A stretch of DNA of 64,000 nucleotides from Robertkochia marina (GTDB taxonomy: Bacteria; Bacteroidota; Bacteroidia; Flavobacteriales; Flavobacteriaceae), in assembly GCF_004799345.1 (NCBI RefSeq), contig NZ_SSMC01000001.1, positions 372,001 through 436,000 on the forward strand. The letters are read 5' to 3'. Positions 1 through 8,253 of the stretch are shown here, one piece after another (the first letter of the stretch is position 1; every line of letters starts with the position of its first letter). The notes under the pieces were generated by a model. That model saw nothing but the letters and a program-made list of their open reading frames with translations, made no database searches and was not told the DNA's origin. The position numbers and the translations under genes were made by a program.

Positions 1-52
1 TGTGTATGTGTATCTGTTAAAATCATGGCGCAAAAATAAGCGTTTAATCATC

Positions 53-60
53 TATATTTG
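53..60 (+). promoter_or_regulatory. Putative -7 box for the retropepsin-like gene
   Basis: TATATTTG matches the Bacteroidota -7 consensus TAnnTTTG exactly. A transcript starting about 7 bases later would leave only about 13 bases before the ATG at 80, so the ATG is a more likely start than the GTG at 71. I see no clear -33 TTG. Confidence 0.4.
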
Positions 61-70
61 CGAAAATTAA

Positions 71-517
71 GTGAAGATCATGACCAGCCTTAAAAAGTTC
101 CTTGAAGACAAAGAATACACCCGCATCAAACTAAAGAGAACTAAAACCAATCACTTTGAGATCCATGCGAGTATTAATGGTGTAGAGGGAAATTTCATCC
201 TGGATACCGGCGCCTCCAGCACCTGTATCGGACTGGACAGTGCCCGTAAATTCAAACTTATCTCTGAAGCCTCTGATATTAAGGCTGCCGGAGCCGGAGC
301 CTCTAATATGGAAACTGAGATCTCTAAGAAGAATGAGCTCCATATCGGAAAATGGACCAGAAAAGGAATTAAAGTTGTGCTATTTGATCTCACCCATGTA
401 AACCAGGCTCTGATCAACCACGATGCAGCCCCCGTGAACGGCATCATCGGAGCCGATATTCTTAAACGCGGAAAGGCGATCATCGATTATGATAAGAAGG
501 CCTTGTTTTTAAAATAA
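71..517 (+). CDS. Retropepsin-like aspartyl protease family protein
   Basis: This is a small single-domain clan AA (retropepsin-like) protein of 148 residues. The catalytic motif DTGAS lies near residues 45-49, and a second family signature, NGIIGADIL, lies near residues 122-130. Such one-lobed proteases work as dimers. No signal peptide is visible, so the protein is probably cytoplasmic. The open frame begins with GTG at 71, but the ATG at 80 (MTSLKKF) fits the promoter spacing better. The gene stands alone, followed by a repeat-rich gap and the convergent odhB terminator. The substrate cannot be told from sequence. Confidence 0.75.
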   Translation: MKIMTSLKKFLEDKEYTRIKLKRTKTNHFEIHASINGVEGNFILDTGASSTCIGLDSARKFKLISEASDIKAAGAGASNMETEISKKNELHIGKWTRKGIKVVLFDLTHVNQALINHDAAPVNGIIGADILKRGKAIIDYDKKALFLK

Positions 518-540
518 GAGCAGCGCACTTATTTTAAAAA

Positions 541-600
541 CCGTTATACCGTTATGCCGTTATGCGGTTATGCGGTTATGCGGTTATGAAGTTATAAGGC
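541..600. repeat. Short tandem tract, unit about 8 bp (GTTATGCG)
   Basis: About six degenerate copies of GTTATGCC/GTTATGCG follow the retropepsin-like gene. A related stretch lies at 15544-15580. The tract is non-coding. Confidence 0.7.
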
Positions 601-615
601 TACAGGAGAAGAAGA

Positions 616-667
616 CCTCCTCCGATTCGGTTTCACCGAATCACCTCCTCGTTCAAGGAGGAGGATT
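616..667. repeat. Family E palindromic repeat, copy 1
   Basis: A CCTCCTCC arm is followed by a perfect hairpin (ATTCGGT, loop TTC, ACCGAAT) and then a second palindromic arm (CACCTCCTC, GTTCA, AGGAGGAGG). The copy at 37968 keeps the CACCnCTCCTT..AAGGAGG tail but carries a different hairpin. Confidence 0.65.
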
Positions 668-710
668 ATAACACAACAGAGCTATCTCGATTCTTTTCGA
701 GTAAACACTT

Positions 711-765
711 ACTCCCCTCCCCCTGAGAGGGGATACCCTGCGGCAAGCAGGGAGGGGAGGGCTGC
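711..765. repeat. Family D palindromic repeat, copy 1
   Basis: ACTCCCCTCCCCCTGAGAGG is followed by GGATACCCTGCGG and then GCAGGGAGGGGAGGGCT. It is related to 18286-18340, which has the same arms with a different centre. The rest of 518-846 holds no gene. Confidence 0.6.
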
Positions 766-790
766 TCATACGGGAGCTTGATATAACACA

Positions 791-827
791 TAAAAAAAAG
801 CCCCCTGAATTCCAGGAGGCTTTTTTC
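791..827. terminator. Bidirectional rho-independent terminator
   Basis: A hairpin GCCCCCTG / CAGGAGGC with loop AATTC (one mismatch) is flanked by A8 on the left and T6 on the right. On the minus strand it ends the odhA-odhB transcript just past the odhB stop. Confidence 0.85.
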
Positions 828-846
828 ACATAAATATCTTCAATGC

Positions 847-2070
847 TTAAAGCTCAAGAGCTTTTTTCACATCATTATCCATCAATAATTCTTTCGGATT
901 CTCCAGGGCTTCTTTTACGGCTACCAGGAATCCTACAGACTCTTTTCCGTCAATAATACGGTGGTCATATGAAAGTGCTACATACATGATAGGTCTGATC
1001 TCTACCTTCCCATCAACGGCTACAGGACGCTCAACGATATTGTGCATTCCGAGGATACCGGATTGTGGTGGGTTGATGATCGGAGTAGATAACATAGAAC
1101 CGAACACCCCACCATTTGAAATAGTAAAGGTACCTCCGGTCATTTCATCAACCGTGATCTGCCCTTCCCGGGCTCTGATCGCTAATCTCTTGATCTCTTG
1201 CTCAACCCCTCTGAAACTAAGGTTTTCAGCATTTCGCATTACCGGCACCATTAAGCCCTTAGGACCGGATACCGCTACAGAGATATCGCAGAAATCATAG
1301 CTGATCATCTCTTTACCATCGATCATGGAATTTACAGCAGGATACATTTGCAATGCTCTTACCACGGCCTTGGTAAAGAAGCTCATAAACCCGAGACTCA
1401 CTCCGTGCTTGGCCTTAAACGCCTCCTTATGCTCATTTCTCAGGGCAAAGATCGGACTCATATCCACCTCGTTAAAGGTGGTCAGCATGGCCGTTTCATT
1501 CTTGGCAGCTACCAAACGTTCAGCAACTTTTCTCCTGAGCATTGATAACTTAGAACGGGTTGTACCCCGGTTTCCTCCACCCGGAGTCCCCATGGAAGGC
1601 ACCGCTTTTACAGCATCCTCCTTGGTAATTCGCCCATCCTTACCGGTACCTTTGATCTCCTTAGGATCAATTTCCTTTTCTGCCAGTATCTTTTTGGCAG
1701 CAGGGCTCGCCGTACCACTGGCATATGTTTCTTTAGCCGGTGCCGCTTCGGGAGCAGACTTAACCTCTTCTTTAGCCGGAGTCTCCTCTTTTGCAGGCGC
1801 CTCTTTTTTATCGGCAACTCCTGAAGGTTTTTCAGCACTGGTATCAATCAGACAAACTACCTCCCCTACAGCAACAGCATCACCTTCTTCAGCCTTAAGG
1901 GTAATGGTCCCGCTGGCTTCTGCAGGCAACTCCAGGGTTGCTTTATCAGAATCTACCTCTGCGATCGCCTGGTCTTTCTCTACATAATCACCATCTTCAA
2001 CCAACCATTCGGCGATCTCAACTTCGGTAATAGATTCTCCCGGCGAAGGGACTTTCATTTCTAAAATCAT
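847..2070 (-). CDS. odhB: 2-oxoglutarate dehydrogenase E2, dihydrolipoyllysine-residue succinyltransferase
   Basis: This is the E2 core of the 2-oxoglutarate dehydrogenase complex; it passes the succinyl group from E1 to CoA in the TCA cycle. Domains in order: a lipoyl domain with the lipoylated lysine in VDSDKATL (K43); an Ala/Pro/Glu/Lys-rich linker (about residues 78-118); an E3/E1-binding domain ([14 protein letters not shown] to GRITKEDAV, about 120-158); and a catalytic acyltransferase domain ending with SYDHRIIDG, which holds the catalytic His and Asp. The length of 407 residues is normal. It lies 80 bases after odhA on the same strand. The neighbour and the SYDHRIIDG variant favour succinyl- over acetyltransferase. 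Confidence 0.95.
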   Translation of the reverse strand: MILEMKVPSPGESITEVEIAEWLVEDGDYVEKDQAIAEVDSDKATLELPAEASGTITLKAEEGDAVAVGEVVCLIDTSAEKPSGVADKKEAPAKEETPAKEEVKSAPEAAPAKETYASGTASPAAKKILAEKEIDPKEIKGTGKDGRITKEDAVKAVPSMGTPGGGNRGTTRSKLSMLRRKVAERLVAAKNETAMLTTFNEVDMSPIFALRNEHKEAFKAKHGVSLGFMSFFTKAVVRALQMYPAVNSMIDGKEMISYDFCDISVAVSGPKGLMVPVMRNAENLSFRGVEQEIKRLAIRAREGQITVDEMTGGTFTISNGGVFGSMLSTPIINPPQSGILGMHNIVERPVAVDGKVEIRPIMYVALSYDHRIIDGKESVGFLVAVKEALENPKELLMDNDVKKALEL

Positions 2071-2132
2071 CTGTATCCTGTTTTAGTCTTTAAATTCTAA
2101 TTTTATTCTAGGTGTTGAAAGAAATCTCTTTG

Positions 2133-2140
2133 CAAAGATA
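2133..2140 (-). promoter_or_regulatory. Possible internal -7 box for odhB
   Basis: On the minus strand this reads TATCTTTG (TAnnTTTG). It lies in the 80-base gap between odhA and odhB, about 60 bases before the odhB start. No good -33 element is seen, so it could be chance. Confidence 0.3.
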
Positions 2141-2150
2141 TTCCTTCTAA

Positions 2151-4955
2151 TTAATCTCTCATATTATCTTTTGAGGCATCGAACACATATTCGATCACTT
2201 GCTGATGACGGATCTTTGACCTGGTGGAACTACCTGCAGCAGGTGCCGAGTAGAACCTTCTGGAAGCCACTCTGAAATCTTTTGCTTCAGGCATATGCAG
2301 CAACAAGTAAGACCAAACTCCCATATTTCTGGGTTCTTCCTGGGCCCATACCACCTCATCAGCATTCTTATACTTAGCGATCACCTCTTTGATCTCCTTC
2401 TCAGGCAGCGGGAACAATTGCTCTACCCGAACAAAGGCAATATCATCTCTTTTCTTTTCTTCTCTTGCCGCAATCAGGTCGTAATAAAACTTCCCGGTAC
2501 AAAGCACAACAGACTTCACTTTTTCTGCCTTTACTTCCTGATCATCAATGACCATCTGGAAACTTCCATTGGCCAGTTCATCAGCAGATGAAACCACCTT
2601 CGGATGTCTCAACAGACTTTTTGGTGTAAACACAACAAGCGGCTTTCTGAAATCGGCCTTCATTTGTCGCCTCAGTAAATGAAAAAAGTTAGCGGGCGTG
2701 GTTACATCGGCCACGTACATATTGTCTCTGGCACAGAGCTGAAGATATCGCTCCATTCTGGCCGAGGAATGCTCAGCACCCTGCCCCTCATATCCATGAG
2801 GCAACAACATCACCAAACCATTCTGCATCTTCCATTTATCTTCTGCAGAAGAGATATACTGATCGATCATGATCTGAGCACCGTTACTAAAGTCTCCGAA
2901 CTGTGCTTCCCAGATTGCCAGTGTTTTAGGATTAGCCATAGCATATCCGTAATCAAATCCAACCACTCCATACTCTGAAAGCAGGGAATTATAGATATCG
3001 AATTTTCCGTTCTGATGGTCTCCCAATTCATTGAGTAACACCACTTCTTCTTCAGAATCCTCTACCTTAATAACAGCATGACGGTGAGAGAAAGTTCCCC
3101 GCTCTACATCCTGCCCTGAGATACGAACCCCATACCCCTCTTCCAAAAGAGAACCATAGGCCAGTAATTCACCCATAGCCCAATCGAGCTTATCGGTTTC
3201 AAAATACATTTTATGACGGTCACCCACCAAGCGCTGTATCTTCTTTATAAATTTCTTGTTTTCCGGAAGGGTGGTTATCGCCTTGGCGATCTCCGTTAAT
3301 TTTTCCTTAGGGTAAGAAGTATCAATAGGAGCACACATCTGCTCTCTTTTCACCCTGTTAAAGCCACTCCATTCGTCTTCCATGAAGGGTTTGATCACCG
3401 TCAGGCTTTCTTTTCTGGAATCTTCCAGTTCTTCCTCCAGGCTGGCTTTGTATTTTTTATCGAGTTCTTTTACATAATCTTCGTTGATAACCCCTTCTGC
3501 CATCAGCTTTTTAGCATAAATATCACGTGGATTATCGTGTTTGGAAATGGCTTTGTACAGCTTAGGCTGGGTAAACCTCGGTTCATCTCCTTCATTATGC
3601 CCGTACTTTCTGTATCCCAGCAGGTCAATAAAGACATCCCTGCCAAATTTCATGCGGTATTCAAGAGCAAAGGTAGCGGCGTGCACTACTGCTTCTGCAT
3701 CATCTGCATTAACATGCAATACCGGACTCAGGGTTACTTTACCCACATCGGTACAATAGGTAGAGGTTCTCCCATCGAGGTAGTTGGTGGTAAACCCGAT
3801 CTGGTTATTCACCACAATATGAATGGTACCTCCGGTACGGTAACCGTCAAGACCTGCCATCTGTACTACTTCATAAACCAGCCCCTGACCGGCAATAGCT
3901 GCATCTCCATGTACTACGATAGGCAGCACCTTAGAGAGATCATCGGGAGTATGATGATCCTGCTTGGCACGGGTGATACCCTGAACCACAGCACCCACGG
4001 TCTCCAGATGAGACGGGTTAGGCGCAATATTCATATTGATCTTATTCCCTTTGTCTGTATGACGATCACTGGTCCAGCCCAGGTGATACTTTACATCGCC
4101 GTCAAAGGATTCGATCTCATAATCTTTTCCGTCAAACTCACTAAAGATATCTTTGGCACTTTTTCCAAAAATATTAGTAAGCACATTTAACCTTCCACGG
4201 TGGGCCATCCCCATTACGAATTGCTCCACGCCCATATCTGAGGCTTTTTCAACCACAGTATCCAGGGCAGGGATAAGCGATTCGTTTCCTTCGAGAGAGA
4301 ATCGTTTCTGCCCTACGTATTTGGTATGCAGAAAAGACTCAAAAGTTACCGCTTCACTGAGTTTTCTCAGGATATGCTTTTTCTCGTCATTCGAGAATTT
4401 CGGATGATTCTCATTGACGTGTACCCAATCTTGTATCCATTTAACAATTTCAGGGTGTCTTATATACATATACTCCACCCCGATGGCATCACAGTAAACC
4501 GATTCCAGGTGGGCCACAATTTTCGAAAGAGTAGAAGGTCCGATCCCGAGAATGTTCCCTGCATTAAAAACAGTTTCCAGGTCGCTCTTAGCCAGACCAA
4601 AGTTCTCTATGGCCAGGGTTGGCGAGTATTGCCTACGTTCACGAACAGGATTCGTCTTGGTAAAGAGGTGTCCTCTTCCGCGATAGGCGTCGATGAGACG
4701 CACTACCTGAAACTCCTTGTGGACGTCATGAGAGACCTCGTATTTCTCCCCAAGGGCAGGCACTTCAACCGTAAAGGTTTCTCCATCCTGCATGGAGTGC
4801 ATCTCCCCGGGGGAAGCATTTTCCATACCGAAATCGAAGCCTTGAAAAAAGGCCCTCCAACTTGGTTCTACACTATCGGGATTTATTAAATATTGATCGT
4901 ATAACTCCGCAAAAAAAGCGGTGTGAGCCGCATTTAAAAAGGAATATTTATCCAT
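2151..4955 (-). CDS. odhA: 2-oxoglutarate dehydrogenase E1 component
   Basis: This thiamine-diphosphate enzyme decarboxylates 2-oxoglutarate and succinylates the lipoyl group of E2. The 934 residues match the usual length. An N-terminal peripheral helix region of the E1o type (SFLNAAHTAFFAELYDQYL) is present, which in this family docks to E2. The family motif GMAHRGRLNVL and the cofactor region HGDAAIAGQG are intact, and the C-terminal half has the transketolase-like fold (EAQFGDFSNGAQ, LLPHGYEGQG). It is the first gene of an odhA-odhB operon. A divergent outer-membrane-type gene starts about 107 bases away. E3 (lpd) is not in the window. Confidence 0.96.
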   Translation of the reverse strand: MDKYSFLNAAHTAFFAELYDQYLINPDSVEPSWRAFFQGFDFGMENASPGEMHSMQDGETFTVEVPALGEKYEVSHDVHKEFQVVRLIDAYRGRGHLFTKTNPVRERRQYSPTLAIENFGLAKSDLETVFNAGNILGIGPSTLSKIVAHLESVYCDAIGVEYMYIRHPEIVKWIQDWVHVNENHPKFSNDEKKHILRKLSEAVTFESFLHTKYVGQKRFSLEGNESLIPALDTVVEKASDMGVEQFVMGMAHRGRLNVLTNIFGKSAKDIFSEFDGKDYEIESFDGDVKYHLGWTSDRHTDKGNKINMNIAPNPSHLETVGAVVQGITRAKQDHHTPDDLSKVLPIVVHGDAAIAGQGLVYEVVQMAGLDGYRTGGTIHIVVNNQIGFTTNYLDGRTSTYCTDVGKVTLSPVLHVNADDAEAVVHAATFALEYRMKFGRDVFIDLLGYRKYGHNEGDEPRFTQPKLYKAISKHDNPRDIYAKKLMAEGVINEDYVKELDKKYKASLEEELEDSRKESLTVIKPFMEDEWSGFNRVKREQMCAPIDTSYPKEKLTEIAKAITTLPENKKFIKKIQRLVGDRHKMYFETDKLDWAMGELLAYGSLLEEGYGVRISGQDVERGTFSHRHAVIKVEDSEEEVVLLNELGDHQNGKFDIYNSLLSEYGVVGFDYGYAMANPKTLAIWEAQFGDFSNGAQIMIDQYISSAEDKWKMQNGLVMLLPHGYEGQGAEHSSARMERYLQLCARDNMYVADVTTPANFFHLLRRQMKADFRKPLVVFTPKSLLRHPKVVSSADELANGSFQMVIDDQEVKAEKVKSVVLCTGKFYYDLIAAREEKKRDDIAFVRVEQLFPLPEKEIKEVIAKYKNADEVVWAQEEPRNMGVWSYLLLHMPEAKDFRVASRRFYSAPAAGSSTRSKIRHQQVIEYVFDASKDNMRD

Positions 4956-4995
4956 GTTATCTTTTCAGCGCCTTATTTTGGGCAAAATTTACAGA

Positions 4996-5003
4996 CAAAA
5001 GTA
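4996..5003 (-). promoter_or_regulatory. Putative -7 box for odhA
   Basis: On the minus strand this reads TACTTTTG (TAnnTTTG), about 40 bases before the odhA start. TTG at 5027-5029 (minus) could be a -33 element, with spacing at the upper limit. Confidence 0.4.
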
Positions 5004-5062
5004 CAATAATTGCGAAAAACAGCATTCAATTTTAATATATTTATAGGACAATCAAAGCAAAC

Positions 5063-5605
5063 ATGAGAATACCTTTAAACTTTTTCATAAAACCTTTAGC
5101 CCCCCTGCTTTTATGCCTGTTCCTGTACTTACCAACTCACGCTCAGACCTATAGCCCACCCGGATCTCCGGGCTTTGGCGATCGTATTCGCTATGGAGGC
5201 AGCATAGGCCTTGGATTTGCCAATAATTTCTTCTCGGCCACCCTTGCACCAAGCGCTATCTACCAGGTGAACCCGTATTTTGCCACAGGGGTCGGATTGA
5301 ACTTCAGTTATGCCTCAGAAAAAGACTTTTATAAATCAACCATTATCGGAGGAAGTCTCATAGCTTTATTTACTCCCATCAGGGAACTTCAGCTGTCTGC
5401 AGAGTTCGAAGAATTAAACGTAAGGAGAAATTTTGAGAACAGTCTTGGCTTTACTGATCGATCTTATTGGTATCCGGCCCTGTTTCTGGGTGCCGGTTTT
5501 AACTCGGGGCCGGTCACCTTCGGGGTAAGGTACGATGTGTTGTACGATCGGGATAAAAGTATTTACGGAAATGCCTGGATCCCTTTTGTTCGGGTTTACT
5601 TCTAA
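5063..5605 (+). CDS. Predicted outer-membrane beta-barrel-type protein, unknown function
   Basis: The 180-residue protein has a signal peptide (hydrophobic stretch APLLLCLFLYL ending at THAQ, about residue 28). The mature part has alternating aromatic and glycine-rich strands (RYGGSIGLGFANNFFS, GFNSGPVTFGVRYDVLYD) and ends in ...FVRVYF, a terminal-Phe pattern typical of outer-membrane barrels. It is divergent from odhA. In related genomes such neighbours are sometimes labelled alpha-ketoglutarate decarboxylase, which the sequence does not support. The stop overlaps the 3' end of the convergent gene by 4 bases. Confidence 0.7.
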   Translation: MRIPLNFFIKPLAPLLLCLFLYLPTHAQTYSPPGSPGFGDRIRYGGSIGLGFANNFFSATLAPSAIYQVNPYFATGVGLNFSYASEKDFYKSTIIGGSLIALFTPIRELQLSAEFEELNVRRNFENSLGFTDRSYWYPALFLGAGFNSGPVTFGVRYDVLYDRDKSIYGNAWIPFVRVYF

Positions 5606-5961
5606 TAGCGGTTTCTATACCACACTTTTTGCCACTCTCTTTTAAGGATCAGAAAGGTTACCTGCTCTGATAGGGCCACGAGGTCTGAACCATCCAGCTG
5701 CTTTATTTTATTTTCAGAAACGTCGATAATATAAAGGAGGTTGAGATAGTCTGCGAAGCGTTCGTTCACTAAAATATAAACCAGCTCGTGCAGGTCTCTC
5801 TTTAATTTCTGTGGTTTTATATCCAACTCAAAACTAAGCTCTGTATTGGCATAGGCCAGATCCTTGTTGAGCTGAAGTACCAGTTTTTCATAAAGCTCTT
5901 CGGCTGATGCCAAAGAAAGAAGTTCCTGTATCGTCTCGACCTGCTGCATACCTTCTCCCAT
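5602..5961 (-). CDS. Conserved hypothetical protein (119 aa)
   Basis: I do not recognise a named domain. The protein is small, acidic and probably all-helical, with no signal peptide or membrane segment. ATG at 5961 (MGEGMQQVETI) or ATG at 5949 (MQQVETI) could be the start. It follows ruvC by 4 bases on the same strand, so it is likely co-transcribed with it, and it overlaps the convergent gene 5063-5605 by 4 bases. Confidence 0.65.
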   Translation of the reverse strand: MGEGMQQVETIQELLSLASAEELYEKLVLQLNKDLAYANTELSFELDIKPQKLKRDLHELVYILVNERFADYLNLLYIIDVSENKIKQLDGSDLVALSEQVTFLILKREWQKVWYRNRY

Positions 5962-5965
5962 TGTT

Positions 5966-6547
5966 TTATTTTTTTACGCGTGTTTCATTTTGCTTTACAA
6001 AGGCCTCCCAACCCGAATAGCTCTTTTGAGACACTGCCTTGCCACTGTTGTAAAAATGACAAACGGCCACTGCTAACCCATCGGTGGCATCCAGGTTCTT
6101 GGGCAGGGTTTTCAGTTCTACCAGGCTCTGCAGCATTTTCGCCACCTGTTCCTTACTGGCACTCCCTTTACCCGTTATGGCCATCTTGATCTTTCTGGGT
6201 GAATATTCAGTTACCGGAATGTCGCGGGAGAGTCCGGCCGCCATGGCCACCCCCTGGGCACGGCCTAATTTGAGCATCGACTGCACATTCTTCCCGAAGA
6301 AAGGTGCCTCCAGGGCGATCTCATCAGGGTGGTAGGCATCGATAAGGCCTATGGTATGCTCAAAGATCTTTTGAAGCTTTAAATAATGATCACTGTATTT
6401 TTTGAGAATAAGTTCATCCAATTGGATCAGGGTCATTTTCTGTCCCACACATTTAATGAGCCCGAATCCCATAATAGTGGTTCCGGGGTCGATCCCTAAA
6501 ATGATCCGTTCCTGCTTCAATGATGTTGATTTAAGAAGTTTCTGCAC
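5966..6547 (-). CDS. ruvC: Holliday junction endodeoxyribonuclease RuvC
   Basis: RuvC resolves Holliday junctions with RuvAB during recombination. The RNase H-like fold and acidic catalytic residues are visible: Asp20 in ILGIDPGTT, Glu in ALEAPFFG (about residue 80), and the paired Asp of DATDGLAVA near residue 153. The basic DNA-contact segment GKGSASKEQV is present. The frame opens with GTG at 6547 and there is no nearby ATG. At 193 residues it is slightly longer than typical. ruvA and ruvB are not in the window. It sits at the end of the BlaI/M56/TPR gene run, an unusual context for ruvC. Confidence 0.93.
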   Translation of the reverse strand: MQKLLKSTSLKQERIILGIDPGTTIMGFGLIKCVGQKMTLIQLDELILKKYSDHYLKLQKIFEHTIGLIDAYHPDEIALEAPFFGKNVQSMLKLGRAQGVAMAAGLSRDIPVTEYSPRKIKMAITGKGSASKEQVAKMLQSLVELKTLPKNLDATDGLAVAVCHFYNSGKAVSQKSYSGWEAFVKQNETRVKK

Positions 6548-6591
6548 GCAAAATACGTAATATAGAAGGCATGCGTATTAAATAATTGTAA

Positions 6592-7068
6592 TTAGTTCAC
6601 CATTAAGACCACCGGCATGACCACCCTGGTGTTCACGGGAATATCACGCTTCAGAGCCGGATACACCTTGGGCAACCGGCTAACGGTAAGCTCCATAAGT
6701 CCGTCGAGAGCAGGCAACAGCTCTTCCGTAAGCTCGCTCTTATCAATAGACACAATAGAGATCTTTCCTGTATTGTCGATGAGCAACTGCACCCTAACCG
6801 TATCGATCAGGTTTCTGCGCACCACCAACTGATGATTGCTGAGCGTTTTGTAGAAATGCTTTACGAATTCTTCCCGGAAACAGGTCTTTTGATCTTCTCT
6901 TGGGGCTGTCTCATCACAGGCTTCGAACAACGGATATTGGTCTACGTCGTTCCAATCGATGTTTTTGATCTCCTCACGCACGATCTCTTCCGGCGACACT
7001 TTTTTGGTATTGATAAAGTCGCAGGAAAACAGCAAGCACATGCAAAGAAACAGGACAGGTATACGCAT
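6592..7068 (-). CDS. Small lipoprotein with a TonB-C-like C-terminus
   Basis: The 158-residue protein begins with a lipoprotein signal (MRIPVLFLCMCLLFSC, lipid Cys near residue 16). The C-terminal half (LIDTVRVQLLIDNTGKISIV to NTRVVMPVVLMV) has the strand-turn pattern of TonB C-terminal domains, as in the tandem domains of the nearby M56 protein. Most likely it is anchored to the outer face of a membrane in the periplasm. It lies 45 bases before ruvC and 57 after the TPR gene on the same strand. The TonB-C assignment is by eye. Confidence 0.6.
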   Translation of the reverse strand: MRIPVLFLCMCLLFSCDFINTKKVSPEEIVREEIKNIDWNDVDQYPLFEACDETAPREDQKTCFREEFVKHFYKTLSNHQLVVRRNLIDTVRVQLLIDNTGKISIVSIDKSELTEELLPALDGLMELTVSRLPKVYPALKRDIPVNTRVVMPVVLMVN

Positions 7069-7125
7069 GAGGATCGTTTATGGCAGAAAAATACGATTTT
7101 TTCAAGAAAGAGAAACTGCCCGATA

Positions 7126-8253
7126 TCATTCTTCTAACTCACGCAGGTACCCCTCTATCTTGTCCATGTAAATGTAGGCATACTTTTCCTCGGCATAAAG
7201 CTTGCGAAAATTCTCCAGGTATGGCCTTACGCGCGCAGAGTCCTTGTAATACTTTCCTGCCAGTTCACAAACATTAAAATAAATATGCATGCTTTCAGGC
7301 GCCTCTTCATGGGCTTGCTTATACAACTCCAGAGCCTTGCCCAACTCCCCCTTTTCACGATGAATACTGGCCAGGGCCACCAGCTCCCGGCTCAGGTCGG
7401 GCTTCTTGTCCAGGTATGCTTCATTAAAAAAATACTGCGCAGAGTCCAATTGATTCTTATCCCGGTAGAGTGCACCCAGCTCATAGTAGGCATCGGCATT
7501 TCCCGGATCGGCAGCTACAATGAACTTATAGACCCGGACCGCCTTATCTTTTTCCCAGGTTTTTTCATAACATCTGGCCAGTCTCAGGAGCAAAAAGTCT
7601 TCGCGGTAATTCAACTCCACCAATTTCTCGAAATAAGGTTTAGCCAGTTCGAACTGATAGTCGTTAAACCAGGCCAGGGCTTTGATGTTGAGTAATTCAG
7701 CATGATCAGGAGCAAGTGCCAGGCCTTTCTCGGCATACTGATGGGCCTTTTCAAACTGGCGACGCTTCAAATAGAATTCTCCTAGTTCTATACAACTTTT
7801 CAGATGGGTGCTATCCAGTTCAAAAGCTTTTTGGAATTGCAGCTGTGCCAATGAATCTTTCTTAAGCTCACCATAAGTGCGCCCCAGACGATACCGGGGA
7901 TCAGGATTGAGGCTATCAATTTCGATAAGCTCCCCGTAAACCTCAGCAGATCTTTCGAACTGCCTTGTCCGGAAGAGCAGCCCTCCCAGATCGGCGATCA
8001 CCTGCGGTTGCTCGGGGTAAGATTCAGACAGGTACTCCAGTTGGGTAATGGCTTTCTGATAATTCCCCAATTCCACATAGGCCTTAGCGATCTGATACCG
8101 GGCTTCCAAACTATTTATGCCCGCATAGGCATTGATCGCCCGAGTATAATTTTTCGCCTGGAACAGACTGTCGGCCAACGTTGTATTCTGCTGCTGGGCC
8201 GAAGCTTTCGTAAAAAAAAGAATGAACCCAAAGAAGAATAGTAAAACCCTCAT
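7126..8253 (-). CDS. Secreted tetratricopeptide-repeat protein
   Basis: After a signal peptide (MRVLLFFFGFILFFTKASAQQ) the 375-residue protein is almost entirely TPR helices. Repeats recognisable by the A-x-Y-x-L-G pattern include ARYQIAKAYVELGNYQKAI, DPRYRLGRTYGELKKD, HLKSCIELGEFYLKRRQFE and ADAYYELGALYRDKNQ. TPR domains mediate protein contacts; this one would act in the periplasm. Its start overlaps the stop of the M56 gene by 4 bases (ATGA), so the two are probably translationally coupled, and a role as partner or effector of the M56 protein is the simplest inference. Confidence 0.85.
   Translation of the reverse strand: MRVLLFFFGFILFFTKASAQQQNTTLADSLFQAKNYTRAINAYAGINSLEARYQIAKAYVELGNYQKAITQLEYLSESYPEQPQVIADLGGLLFRTRQFERSAEVYGELIEIDSLNPDPRYRLGRTYGELKKDSLAQLQFQKAFELDSTHLKSCIELGEFYLKRRQFEKAHQYAEKGLALAPDHAELLNIKALAWFNDYQFELAKPYFEKLVELNYREDFLLLRLARCYEKTWEKDKAVRVYKFIVAADPGNADAYYELGALYRDKNQLDSAQYFFNEAYLDKKPDLSRELVALASIHREKGELGKALELYKQAHEEAPESMHIYFNVCELAGKYYKDSARVRPYLENFRKLYAEEKYAYIYMDKIEGYLRELEE

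Noticed and set aside
3537-4190. 217-residue plus-strand open frame inside odhA
   Set aside because: Opposite strand of conserved E1 motifs; no start signals or domains.
5063-5605. Alpha-ketoglutarate decarboxylase
   Set aside because: The label is sometimes used for genes beside odhA, but this protein has a signal peptide and a beta-barrel pattern and no thiamine-diphosphate or decarboxylase motif.
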